A DNA stretch of 11,315 bases from Acidobacteriota bacterium (GTDB lineage Bacteria > Acidobacteriota > Terriglobia > Terriglobales > Acidobacteriaceae), in assembly GCA_021781075.1 (NCBI GenBank), contig JAJXXN010000175.1:1-11315 (forward strand). The letters run 5' to 3'. The position numbers and the translations under genes were made by a program. Shown here piece by piece: positions 5,726-11,315 of this stretch (positions are counted from its first letter, which is position 1; each line of letters starts with the position of its first letter). The notes below the pieces were generated by a model, which saw only the letters and a program-made list of their open reading frames with translations, was not told the DNA's origin and ran no database searches.

Positions 5726-7486
5726 TTACAACTGGCCGATGTAAACCCCATAGGGCCCCAGCTCGATCTTGCTGAGCGATTGCGGGTCGGCGGCGTGGGC
5801 CTTGAGCAATGTTTTAGGCGCGCTGTTGCCGGCGGCGGAGAGGTCCACCGTTTGCGCATCGGCGGTCATGTTGCAGACCACAACCACCACCCCCGTGGCG
5901 GATTTGCGCTCCCAGCTCAGCACGCCCGGGTTGTTGACGTCGAGCATGATGTTCTCCCCGTTGGCGACCGCGTCGTTGGTCTTCTTGAGCGCGATCAGCT
6001 TCTGGTACCAATGGAAGAGCGAGTTGGGGTCGGCCTCTTCCGCCTTGGCGTTGATGGTTGTGTAATTTGCCGGAACCGGCAGCCACGGCGTGGCATTGGA
6101 GAAGCCGGCATTCTTAGAGTCGTCCCATTGCATCGGCGTGCGTTCGCCGTCGCGCCCCTTGTACTTGGGCCACATCAAAATCCCGACCGGGTCCTTGACG
6201 TCCTCCTTGCGTGTGGGCGGCGTGGTCTTCATGCCGATCTCGTCACCGTAGTAGAAGAGGGCCGCCCCGCGCGTTGTGAAGAGGAGGGTTGAAATCACGC
6301 GTTGGATATCGTTGTCGTGCACACCGTCGCCGAAGCGGGCGTCAAGGCGCGGGTTGTCGTGGTTGTCAAAGACAATCAGCGGCGGGTTGCCGTTGAGGTC
6401 GTTTTCAGCCTCGGTGATTTTTTTGCGGAAAATCGCAGCGTCCAGCTTGTGCGTCTCAAGGCCGATCTGCGTGTCCATGGGAAGCTGGAACTCGGGCTTT
6501 TGCGGCGTGCCATAGAGCTTGGCGAGTGCGGCAATGTTGGGCACGTACGTCTCCCCGACGAAGAGATGCGTGCCGGGGAATTTGTTGGAGGGGTAGGCGT
6601 CGGAGGCGGCGCGCATCTCCTGCATGACGTCGTCCACCTGGGGCAGGAACTCGGTTTTCTTCCCGTCGGTCTGCTTGTCGCCGGCGGCGTTGATGATGAT
6701 GTTGCCATCCTTGTCGCGGACGTAATCCTCATCGGCGAGCGTGGGGTCCTCAAAGAGCGTGGTGATGGCGTCGAAGCGGAAGCCGGCAACGCCGTGCTTG
6801 TACCAGAAGCGCATGATGTTCTTGAATGCTTCGTGGACCTTGGGGTTGTCCCAGTTCAGGTCGGGCTGCTGAATATAAAACTTGTGATAGTAGTACTGGC
6901 GGGTTGTGGGGTCCCACTGCCAGGCGGAGTGGCCGAACTCGCTGAGCCAGTTGTTTGGCGGTTCGCCCTGGCTGGTCGCGGTTTCTCCCTTGCCGTCGCG
7001 CCAGACGTACCAGTCGCGGTAGGGGTTGGTCTTCGAGGATTTTGACTCAAGGAACCATTTGTGCTGGTCCGAGGTGTGGTTCATCACCATGTCCATCATG
7101 ATGCGGATATTGCGCTTTTTTGCCTCGGCAACCAGGCGGTCAAAGTCGGCGAGCGTACCATATTCCGGCGCGATGTTTTCGTAATCGGAGATGTCATAGC
7201 CGAAGTCGGCAAGCGGCGAAGGATAGCAGGGCGCGATCCAGATTGCGTCAATGCCAAGCTCCTTGAGGTAGTCGAGGTGCGCGGTGATTCCATTCAGGTC
7301 GCCGATGCCGTCGTTGTTTGTGTCCTGGAAACTGCGCGGATAGATCTCGTAGATGACGGCATTCTTCCACCAATCCTTGAGATGAGCGGAATCCTGTGCA
7401 GTTTGTGCTTGCAGAGAGCTTCCCAGCAATGCCATGGCGATAAATGACATGGCAAAGATGAGTGGACGAAGTGCGGTGCGGTTCAT
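5726..7486 (-). CDS. Exported GH13 alpha-glucosidase / oligo-1,6-glucosidase-type enzyme
   Basis: This 586-residue glycoside hydrolase of the alpha-amylase family GH13 should retain configuration while cleaving alpha-glucosidic bonds of short malto- or isomalto-oligosaccharides. Residues 1-28 form a signal peptide (MNRTALRP, hydrophobic core, SLQA|Q) without a lipobox Cys. The (beta/alpha)8 barrel starts at AVIYEIYPRSFQDTNNDGIG, with the D55-D63 calcium-type loop. Conserved regions are MDMVMNHTSD, GFRFD (nucleophile D239), VGET (acid/base E312) and FDNHD (D377). QPDLN (207-211) and GERTPMQWDD (447-456) mark the oligo-1,6-glucosidase/alpha-glucosidase subgroup rather than true alpha-amylases. 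Ala240 after the nucleophile, where strict alpha-1,6 enzymes usually have Val, points toward alpha-1,4 or mixed specificity; this is inference. Trehalose synthase activity is less likely. The start is fixed by AAAGGAG 6 nt upstream; an open frame back to 7705 would bury the signal peptide. Confidence 0.93.
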   Translation of the reverse strand: MNRTALRPLIFAMSFIAMALLGSSLQAQTAQDSAHLKDWWKNAVIYEIYPRSFQDTNNDGIGDLNGITAHLDYLKELGIDAIWIAPCYPSPLADFGYDISDYENIAPEYGTLADFDRLVAEAKKRNIRIMMDMVMNHTSDQHKWFLESKSSKTNPYRDWYVWRDGKGETATSQGEPPNNWLSEFGHSAWQWDPTTRQYYYHKFYIQQPDLNWDNPKVHEAFKNIMRFWYKHGVAGFRFDAITTLFEDPTLADEDYVRDKDGNIIINAAGDKQTDGKKTEFLPQVDDVMQEMRAASDAYPSNKFPGTHLFVGETYVPNIAALAKLYGTPQKPEFQLPMDTQIGLETHKLDAAIFRKKITEAENDLNGNPPLIVFDNHDNPRLDARFGDGVHDNDIQRVISTLLFTTRGAALFYYGDEIGMKTTPPTRKEDVKDPVGILMWPKYKGRDGERTPMQWDDSKNAGFSNATPWLPVPANYTTINAKAEEADPNSLFHWYQKLIALKKTNDAVANGENIMLDVNNPGVLSWERKSATGVVVVVCNMTADAQTVDLSAAGNSAPKTLLKAHAADPQSLSKIELGPYGVYIGQL

Positions 7487-7492
7487 GCGATA

Positions 7493-7499
7493 CTCCTTT
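7493..7499 (-). promoter_or_regulatory. Shine-Dalgarno AAAGGAG deciding the GH13 start
   Basis: On the minus strand AAAGGAG lies 6 nt before ATG 7486, and this start places the signal peptide at the N-terminus. The remaining gap to the AsmA-like stop (7500-7592) shows no clear promoter hexamers, operator palindrome or terminator hairpin. Confidence 0.85.
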
Positions 7500-7592
7500 G
7501 AAATTGCGGAAATGTGCAGCAGTTTGTGTACGAAGGAATTGAGCGTGTTTGATGAACAAGCTATCACAAATGAGCCTGCTTTGTAGAGGCGA

Positions 7593-9203
7593 TTATGGGC
7601 GGAGCAGACGGCCAAAATCAATGGCGAAGTGCGGCTTCTTCCAGGTGCCATCAATGTTGATGGGGACAAACGTGCCGGCTCCATCGCGGCTGACTGCGCC
7701 TTCAAAGGTTTTCAGCAGTGAGCTTTTCCAGCCGGTGGTCATCTGCGAGAGTTTCGCGTCAAGTTTTGCCGTGCCGCTGAATTGTATTGCGCCACCATCG
7801 AGCAGGTAAGTCCCATTGAAGTTCATCTGCGCGCCGGGAACCTGATAGTTGAGGTTGGGCAGTTTGAGAGCCCCGTTTTGGATTGTGAAATCACCGTTCA
7901 TTGTCGAGAGGATTGAGTTCGGGTCGGTGGATGGGATGGCGTCCGGCTTGCCCTGCCCGCGCAGGCTCAACTCGCAGACCTTCCCCTGGATGCTTGCGTT
8001 GCTGAAAAGCGCATTGTCCAGTTGAAAGTTGCCGTCGATGCCCATGCGCAGGTGCAGTGGCATAGGCCCGGGAGGCAGATGAAAGGTGGCCGTGAAGGCG
8101 AGGTCGCCGACCATCATAGTCCCCGGCTTGCTGCCGGCCAGTGTGAGGAAGTCCTCCACGCGATCAGTGCCCATCGATGCGGTCGTGAGCAGAATATCGT
8201 GGCCTTGCGCCGAGCCTCCGGAAGTGACGCGGAGGATATCCCCATGGACCTTGAACGCGGAGCGGCCAAGTGTCGCGGTTACATCCTCAAGATGCGTGTC
8301 GCCATCGGTTGCGTCCACGCGCGCGCTGAAGCGGGTTCTCAATGCCTCCGAGTTGCCGAAATGCGTGAGCCGGAAGTCGGGGGTGGTGGTGATGCCATTC
8401 ACGCTGAGTTGCCGCAGGGTTCCGTCGTAATGGCCGCTCGAATCCAAAGAGCCGGCAATGCCTTTGAAGACTGCGAGGTTGGCGCGCACAAGCTGGTAGT
8501 TGCCTTCAAGGCGCGAGCCGCCCCAGTCGCCGCTTTGCCAAGGCCCGAAGCTGCCCGAGGTTTTTACAATCCCGTCGGGGCGCGGAATGCGCAACGATGC
8601 GTCGAATTGCATTGGCTGGCCGGGGGCCACATGGTTGATGTTGAGCGTGTCGATGGAATAGTCCTGCGGAAGCTTGCCGGGCTTGTCGGTCTCGAGAATG
8701 AGCACGGCGTTGCGGAAATTGATTTTGTCAATTTGAAAATCAAGGGCTGTGGCGGCGGGGCTGCGTGGGTTTTGTGTTGGAGGCTTGAGGATGAAGCGCG
8801 CGTGTGGCGGAAGGTCAATGCGCGCGCCATCAACGTTGATGAGTGGAATGAGTACGGTGCCCTGGTTGCGAGCCAGCATCCAGGCCAACTCCGTCAGATG
8901 GAGGCCGGTATGAAAATGGAAGCGGTTGAGCGCGATCATGGGCTGCGCGGCCGGCACATCCGTGGAGGGCCAGATGCGCAAGCCGCGCCCCTCGGCCTCC
9001 AACCCGCGCAGAAGCGAGAGGTGCAACTCGTCCAGTTCAACACGGGCGTGAAAGCGCGAGGCCAGTGCGGCGACGATGCGGGCATTCAGCATCGGCTCAA
9101 TGCGATGCAACTGCCGCGAGGCCCAGAAGAAGATGGATGAAGCCAGAAGCAGGACAAGGGCGATGAAGGCGGATAAAACATTATGGCGCCGCAGAAATCC
9201 CAT
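7593..9203 (-). CDS. AsmA-like membrane-anchored protein
   Basis: This protein of about 536 residues has one N-terminal membrane anchor (residues 9-28, VLSAFIALVLLLASSIFFWA) after a short basic stretch, followed by a long beta-rich periplasmic region. The layout is that of AsmA/YhdP-type proteins: an early RIEPMLNARIVAALASRFHARVELDELHLSLL segment resembling the AsmA N-terminus, repeated strand-turn units, and an end of the form GAGTFVPINIDGTWKKPHFAID (508-529), which recalls the AsmA-like C-terminal domain. AsmA-family proteins are linked to outer-membrane homeostasis and phospholipid transport between membranes; the exact role here is unknown. ATG 9203 has GGGAG 10 nt upstream and starts just before the anchor; an in-frame ATG at 9224 adds seven residues. 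The open frame to 9404 would overlap the divergent gene and is unlikely. The GH13 gene lies 106 bp downstream on the same strand with no obvious functional link. Confidence 0.8.
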   Translation of the reverse strand: MGFLRRHNVLSAFIALVLLLASSIFFWASRQLHRIEPMLNARIVAALASRFHARVELDELHLSLLRGLEAEGRGLRIWPSTDVPAAQPMIALNRFHFHTGLHLTELAWMLARNQGTVLIPLINVDGARIDLPPHARFILKPPTQNPRSPAATALDFQIDKINFRNAVLILETDKPGKLPQDYSIDTLNINHVAPGQPMQFDASLRIPRPDGIVKTSGSFGPWQSGDWGGSRLEGNYQLVRANLAVFKGIAGSLDSSGHYDGTLRQLSVNGITTTPDFRLTHFGNSEALRTRFSARVDATDGDTHLEDVTATLGRSAFKVHGDILRVTSGGSAQGHDILLTTASMGTDRVEDFLTLAGSKPGTMMVGDLAFTATFHLPPGPMPLHLRMGIDGNFQLDNALFSNASIQGKVCELSLRGQGKPDAIPSTDPNSILSTMNGDFTIQNGALKLPNLNYQVPGAQMNFNGTYLLDGGAIQFSGTAKLDAKLSQMTTGWKSSLLKTFEGAVSRDGAGTFVPINIDGTWKKPHFAIDFGRLLRP

Positions 9204-9263
9204 TGAGTCCCAGCTCCCATCCATCAGGATTGCCGAATCCGGCGGGAAAATCAACTTGCGTAA

Positions 9264-9268
9264 AGGGG
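9264..9268 (+). promoter_or_regulatory. Shine-Dalgarno AGGGG serving the mini-leader ORF
   Basis: AGGGG ends 5 nt before ATG 9274 but 22 nt before the DUF2252 ATG at 9291. It is therefore well placed for the six-codon leader and badly placed for the main gene, which has no SD of its own. Confidence 0.5.
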
Positions 9269-9273
9269 TGAAG

Positions 9274-9294
9274 ATGTTTACCCTTCGCCTATGA
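9274..9294 (+). CDS. Putative six-codon leader ORF (MFTLRL) overlapping the DUF2252 start
   Basis: ATG 9274 opens a six-residue frame ending in TGA at 9292-9294. That stop overlaps the ATG of the DUF2252 gene as ATGA (9291-9294), the classic arrangement for termination-reinitiation coupling. An SD (AGGGG) is correctly spaced for this ORF only. The peptide has no known function; the ORF would act by delivering ribosomes to the downstream start. It is too short for coding statistics, so it could be chance. Confidence 0.4.
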   Translation: MFTLRL

Positions 9295-10610
9295 AAAGGT
9301 TGAGCCGGCAGCAACGCGAGGCAATCGGCGAGGCGGCGCGCAAACGCGTGGCGCGGCGCGGTCACAGTGAATTGAAAACGAGCCGCGCAACGCCGGCGTT
9401 GCAATTGCTCACGCGCTCCATGCGCGGGCGCGTGCCGGATCTGGTTGCGCTGAAATACCAGCGCATGAAGGAGTCGCCCTTTGGATATTTTCGCGGCGCA
9501 GCGCCTGTGATGGCCGCCGACCTGGCCGCACTGCCGAACACCGGTTTGATTGCGCAGCTATGCGGCGATGCGCATGTGCGCAATTTGGGCGCATATGCCG
9601 CGCCCGATGGCCGGCTGGTTTTTGACATCAACGACTTCGACGAAACCATTCCCGGCCCGTTTGAGTGGGAGTTGAAGCGCATGGCAGCTTCCCTTGTGCT
9701 TGCCGGCCACGAGGCCGGCCACAGGAATGGCGGCGCGCAGGCGGCGGCCTATGCGTTTGTCAGCAGCTATGTGAAATTGATGCATGAGCTTGCCGAGATG
9801 CCGCTGATGGATGCGAGCCGCTGGCAGGTGCATCGAATCGGAGATGTGACCCCGGTGCATGCGGCGCTCTTCAAGGCCGAGCGCGCAACCCCGCGGCACA
9901 CGCTCGGGCAATTGACGGTTGGCGGTGGCGGAAAAAAAGAGGCGGCGCGAAAATTCCGTGCGCAGAAACCGGTGCTGTGGCGAGTAGGCGGCAAAGAGGC
10001 GCGCGCGGTGTTGGCCAGCCTGGCCGGTTACTTTCTCCGCCTGCAACCGCAGCGCCAGCATCTGCTCTCCATGTACAAGCCGGTGGATGTCGCCTTCAAG
10101 GTTGTGGGCACCGGCTCAGTGGGGCTGCGGGATTATTGCATTTATTTTGAGGGCAACTCGCCGAATGCGAGTGGAGAAGCCGACCCGCTTTTTTTGCAGG
10201 TCAAGGAGGAGCCCGCTTCCTGTTACGCACCCTATTTGAAAAAGCCACGAGTGCCAAGACACAACGGCCAGCGGGTGGCGGAGGGCCAGCGCGCCATGCA
10301 GGTGCAAACAGACCCGTTTTTAGGATGGACGGAGCTTGAGGGGCGCGATTATCTGGTGCGCCAGTTGAACGACCACAAGGGCTCGATTGAGATGACGGAC
10401 CTTGAGGGCGCGGGGCTCAACGCCTATGCGGAGCTGTGCGGCGAGCTGCTTGCCCGCGGCCATGCGCGCTCAAGCGACCCGCTGGTTTTGAAGGGCTACC
10501 TTGGCGAGGGCCATGGATTCGCCGAGGCCATCACGGAGTTCGCGCTGGCTTATGCCGAGCGCACGGAAAAAGATTGGGAAGAGTTGAAGACGGCGCAGCG
10601 CGCCAGGTAG
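9291..10610 (+). CDS. DUF2252 family protein (kinase-like motifs)
   Basis: This 439-residue protein has the DUF2252 (COG4320) hallmarks: RMKESPFGYFRGAAPVMAADLA (59-80), CGDAHVRNLGAY (91-102), FDINDFDETIPGPFEWELKR (111-130), then VVGTGSVGLRDYCIYFEG (271-288), FLQVKEE (301-307), GRDYLVRQLNDHKGS (351-365) and CGELLARGHARS (383-394). The family has no assigned biochemical function that I can state. GDAHVRN followed by NDFDE resembles the catalytic loop and metal-binding Asp of aminoglycoside-phosphotransferase-type kinases, and GTGSVG plus K305 resembles a nucleotide-binding lobe placed after it. There is no signal peptide or membrane segment, so it is probably cytoplasmic. ATG 9291 is the only in-frame start after a TAA at 9261-9263, and it overlaps the leader stop. 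It is divergent from the AsmA-like gene and ends before a bidirectional terminator. Confidence 0.92.
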   Translation: MKRLSRQQREAIGEAARKRVARRGHSELKTSRATPALQLLTRSMRGRVPDLVALKYQRMKESPFGYFRGAAPVMAADLAALPNTGLIAQLCGDAHVRNLGAYAAPDGRLVFDINDFDETIPGPFEWELKRMAASLVLAGHEAGHRNGGAQAAAYAFVSSYVKLMHELAEMPLMDASRWQVHRIGDVTPVHAALFKAERATPRHTLGQLTVGGGGKKEAARKFRAQKPVLWRVGGKEARAVLASLAGYFLRLQPQRQHLLSMYKPVDVAFKVVGTGSVGLRDYCIYFEGNSPNASGEADPLFLQVKEEPASCYAPYLKKPRVPRHNGQRVAEGQRAMQVQTDPFLGWTELEGRDYLVRQLNDHKGSIEMTDLEGAGLNAYAELCGELLARGHARSSDPLVLKGYLGEGHGFAEAITEFALAYAERTEKDWEELKTAQRAR

Positions 10611-10615
10611 CCCGC

Positions 10616-10665
10616 AAAAAAAACGCCCCGCAAGGTTGTTCCCCGCGGGGCGAATCATTTTTCTT
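10616..10665. terminator. Bidirectional intrinsic terminator between DUF2252 and the M28 peptidase
   Basis: CGCCCCGC (10624-10631) and GCGGGGCG (10645-10652) form a perfect 8-bp stem with a 13-nt loop. Eight A residues (10616-10623) give a strong U-tract for the minus-strand peptidase gene, whose stop lies 16 bp away. On the plus strand AATCATTTTTCTT follows the stem, a weaker U-rich tail for the DUF2252 gene. The position between two converging stop codons fits dual use. Confidence 0.88.
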
Positions 10666-10667
10666 GG

Positions 10668-11315
10668 TCAAGGATGCTGCGTGCCGGGCGCGCCCTGGTT
10701 CTCATCCTTTGCCGGCGGCAGCGCCCCCGGGAAGATTCCATCGAGCGGTGCCTTCATCTGGTCTTCCTTGTCTGGCTGCGGCAAGGGCTTGCGCGGCAGC
10801 ATCTGGTCGCGCTGCGCCGCGTTGTAGAGGAAGATGGCCTCGACGACCGCAATCTGCTTCAGGTCGGCCGGCTGCAACCGCTCATACACATCTTCATTCG
10901 AGTGGTGAGTGCGGCTCTCGTAGTCGAGCATCTCCTGGATGAACTGGAATCCGGGGACGCCGACCGCGTCGAAGCTCAAGTGGTCGGTGCCGCCAGTGTT
11001 TTTGTTGGTCACCGTGGTCACGCCAAGGTCGTTGAGCGGCGCCATCCACTGCGCAAAGATCGGGCCGATGGCGGTGTTGCCCTGGGTGTAGATGCCGCGG
11101 ATGCGCCCAGAGCCGTTGTCCACATTGAAGTAGGCGCTCACCAGTTTCTGCTCTGGCTTCAACTCCAGCGGCCCGGTGGCCTTGCGCATGAACTCGGGCA
11201 GCCGTTGCTGGTCGGGCGCGGTGGAGAGCGGAGCCGAACCATAGTGGTCGCGGCAGTAACCGCGCGAGCCGAAGAGGCCCTCTTCCTCGCCGGTCCAAAG
11301 CATGCTGCGGATGGT
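10668..11315 (-). CDS. M28 family zinc metallopeptidase, C-terminal part (5' end outside window)
   Basis: The frame is open to the window edge, so only the last 215 residues are visible and the N-terminus (probably with a signal peptide, as is usual for the family) is missing. TIRSMLWTGEEEGLFGS contains the M28 Glu pair (visible residues 10-11: general base and zinc ligand). NVDNGSG supplies the bridging Asp (visible residue 66), GGTDHLSFD is the typical GSDH motif, and RTHHSNED gives the His ligand (visible residue 138). The enzyme should be a co-catalytic two-zinc aminopeptidase or carboxypeptidase. The Glu pair to Asp distance (55 residues) is longer than in the Aeromonas aminopeptidase (about 27), so a surface insertion is present. 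The protein ends in a roughly 45-residue Pro-, Lys- and Asp-rich tail of low complexity. Substrate unknown. Confidence 0.92.
   Translation of the reverse strand, partial: TIRSMLWTGEEEGLFGSRGYCRDHYGSAPLSTAPDQQRLPEFMRKATGPLELKPEQKLVSAYFNVDNGSGRIRGIYTQGNTAIGPIFAQWMAPLNDLGVTTVTNKNTGGTDHLSFDAVGVPGFQFIQEMLDYESRTHHSNEDVYERLQPADLKQIAVVEAIFLYNAAQRDQMLPRKPLPQPDKEDQMKAPLDGIFPGALPPAKDENQGAPGTQHP

Noticed and set aside
6302..7045. A 247-codon plus-strand frame opposite the GH13 gene
   Set aside because: The Val/Gly-rich translation is characteristic of an antisense shadow, and the GH13 catalytic motifs on the minus strand are unambiguous.
7500..7592. A CRP-like or LacI-like operator upstream of the GH13 gene
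   Set aside because: The TGTGA half-site on the minus strand has no matching second half at the correct spacing, and no other palindrome stands out.
7487..7705. An extended GH13 N-terminus from 7705
   Set aside because: It would overlap the AsmA-like gene end and hide a clear signal peptide and SD at 7486.
8022..9140. A 372-codon plus-strand open frame opposite the AsmA-like gene
   Set aside because: It is the antisense shadow of a GC-rich gene; the translation is Gly/Val/Ala/Arg-rich with no domain, no SD, and the minus-strand product has a membrane anchor and AsmA-like pattern.
9703..9722. Repeated GCCGGCCAC units in the DUF2252 gene
   Set aside because: They encode in-frame residues around AGHEAGH and look like chance repetition in GC-rich coding sequence.

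Overview
The window is an ordinary-looking, high-GC, gene-dense bacterial chromosomal segment. The mix of genes (a secreted M28 peptidase of a type I associate with Acidobacteriota, a DUF2252 protein, an AsmA-like protein and several exported hydrolases) suggests a soil or environmental Gram-negative such as an acidobacterium. That assignment is inference from gene style; no rRNA or other taxonomic marker is present. I see no mobile elements, CRISPR arrays, tRNAs or rRNAs.

Layout. Positions 3-323 (+) hold the 3' end of a small DUF3592-like protein. Positions 368-1315 (+) encode a cation diffusion facilitator (Zn2+-type exporter) that may be translated from a leaderless mRNA. It is followed after 23 bp by an exported alpha-amino-acid ester hydrolase-like enzyme of the CocE/X-Pro peptidase fold (1339-3534, +), with complete active-site signatures and an added N-terminal domain. 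A 225-bp intergenic region with a perfect 10-bp hairpin leads to the translation-termination pair prfA (3760-4836, +) and prmC (4833-5696, +), which overlap by GTGA. PrmC methylates the GGQ glutamine of the release factor encoded just upstream. On the minus strand, converging on prmC, is an exported GH13 alpha-glucosidase-type enzyme (5726-7486); its intrinsic terminator is embedded in the last codons of prmC. Upstream of it on the same strand is an AsmA-like membrane-anchored protein (7593-9203). Divergent from that, across an 87-bp gap, is a DUF2252 protein (9291-10610, +), apparently coupled to a six-codon leader ORF. A bidirectional terminator (10616-10665) separates it from the C-terminal part of an M28 metallopeptidase (10668-11315, -), which runs off the window.

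Functional reading. prfA-prmC is housekeeping. The three hydrolases (ester/amide, alpha-glucoside, peptide) look like a saprophyte's exported enzymes, but nothing shows that they form one pathway. I found no convincing undescribed multi-gene system. The points most worth checking are the kinase-like motifs of the DUF2252 protein in permuted order, the domain-fused ester hydrolase, the mini-leader ORF before DUF2252, and the terminator placed inside prmC. No stretch over 300 bp lacks a gene. Long open frames opposite the CDF, GH13 and AsmA genes are antisense shadows and are not annotated.
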